From Gammaproteobacteria bacterium (GTDB taxonomy: Bacteria; Pseudomonadota; Gammaproteobacteria; DSM-16500): a stretch of 25,491 nucleotides of DNA. The stretch covers positions 1 through 25,491 of the forward strand of contig JAJONP010000022.1 of NCBI GenBank assembly GCA_021323555.1, in the 5' to 3' direction. Position numbers and translations under genes: made by a program. The notes under the pieces are model-generated. The model was not told the origin of the DNA, did not search any database, and was given only the letters and a program-made list of their open reading frames with translations. Below are positions 25,146 to 25,491 of the stretch, one piece after another (positions within the stretch are counted from its first letter, which is position 1; each line of letters opens with the position of its first letter).

Positions 25146-25491
25146 AAGCTATACCTTATATATGAAGAAACAGTTAATTGATAGTTAGCTAATTACTAAA
25201 ACTCTCTCATTGTATATGCACTTCAGCTAATAAAGCTCAAAAACATACGAGAAGCAAACAAAATATAGCATAGAGACGTTCTTTTACCTAAGAATTTACA
25301 AATAAACGATGGCTACATGATATGAAATTTATACTATTTGATTACGGCCACTCTCAATACCTTGTAGCAGCAACGTATTATTTAATCGCAGTAATGTAGG
25401 GTGGATTAGTGTATAGACTGGGACATGGGTGACAGTGTTCGGGGACATAGTAAACACTTTCACCCTCCGTTTCAATGGTCATAAGTATATA
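25146..25491. other. 346-nt region after the last gene
   Basis: No substantial coding sequence. A 25-codon frame starts at 25322 (MKFILFDYGHSQYLV...) and ends at 25399, with no clear ribosome-binding site; it may be chance or a gene remnant. From about 25410 the sequence changes character and looks like the end of an insertion sequence. Confidence 0.4.
25410..25491 (+). mobile_element. Probable terminal part of an insertion sequence (IS481/IS3-like), cut by window edge
   Basis: Two copies of a 15-base motif in direct orientation, gggacatgggtgaca (25420-25434) and gggacatagtaaaca (25442-25456), spaced 22 nt apart. From memory, repeats of the form GGGACATrGKrAACA are typical of the ends of IS481-type elements with integrase-core transposases. 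A possible start codon follows at 25475. Neither the transposase nor the far end is in the window, so the family is tentative. Confidence 0.4.

Noticed and set aside
1..25491. CRISPR array, integrase-bearing island, phage genes or toxin-antitoxin pair
   Set aside because: No regularly spaced repeats, no integrase, no phage structural genes and no small overlapping gene pair typical of toxin-antitoxin systems were seen. The tRNA-Leu could in principle serve as an attachment site, but no repeat of its 3' end was found in the window.

Overview
The window is A+T-rich gammaproteobacterial DNA. The left end carries the usual chromosomal proteostasis block, read right to left on the minus strand: tRNA-Leu(UAG), tig, clpP, clpX, lon, hupB. 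The housekeeping genes (lon, clpX, clpP, dapD, dapE, msbA, lpxK) are intact and gammaproteobacterial in type. A GacA/UvrY/LetA-type regulator, a DUF1460 protein, a chagasin-type inhibitor and several very large proteins without recognisable enzymatic motifs together suggest a host-associated member of the Legionellales (Legionella/Coxiella/Rickettsiella/Berkiella-like). That placement is an inference; no marker here fixes the genus.

Layout. 1-683: palindrome-rich DNA, hupB, and a near-consensus sigma70 promoter for hupB. 684-6128: lon, clpX, clpP and a trigger factor that lacks its FKBP/PPIase domain, a tightly spaced run with gaps of about 25-45 nt. 6233-6317: tRNA-Leu(UAG) with its own promoter. 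6562-15292: two adjacent plus-strand genes for giant paralogous proteins (1638 and 1131 aa). They share an N-terminal domain, a helical repeat-like body and a C-terminal hydrophobic Gly/Ala-rich membrane segment; the longer one carries two copies of a roughly 450-550 residue unit and the shorter one looks like a hybrid of the two copies. 15207-18397 (minus): msbA, lpxK and a periplasmic chagasin-type cysteine protease inhibitor, apparently one operon. 18467-20198 (plus): a DUF1460 putative amidase and dapD, 16 nt apart. 20355-22016 (plus): an unrecognised 553-aa protein with a single C-terminal membrane anchor and a fresh 36-bp tandem duplication. 22104-23228 (minus): dapE. 23483-24142 (plus): a UvrY/GacA/LetA-like response regulator whose phosphoacceptor Asp is Asn. 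24216-25145 (minus): a polytopic membrane protein of unknown function. 25410-25491: what looks like the edge of an insertion sequence running out of the window.

How it fits together. Lon, ClpXP, trigger factor and HU form the protein quality-control and nucleoid block. MsbA and LpxK finish and flip lipid A. DapD and DapE are two steps of lysine/meso-diaminopimelate synthesis, and the DUF1460 protein may act on peptidoglycan-derived substrates. The three unrecognised proteins (1638, 1131 and 553 aa) are the accessory part. Their size, lack of conserved enzymatic motifs, membrane-insertion segments, internal duplications and position between housekeeping operons are what one expects of secreted host-interaction proteins, but secretion is not demonstrated by the sequence. 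The most unusual points are the giant paralogue pair and its unit shuffling, the PPIase-less trigger factor, and the Asp-to-Asn receiver domain.
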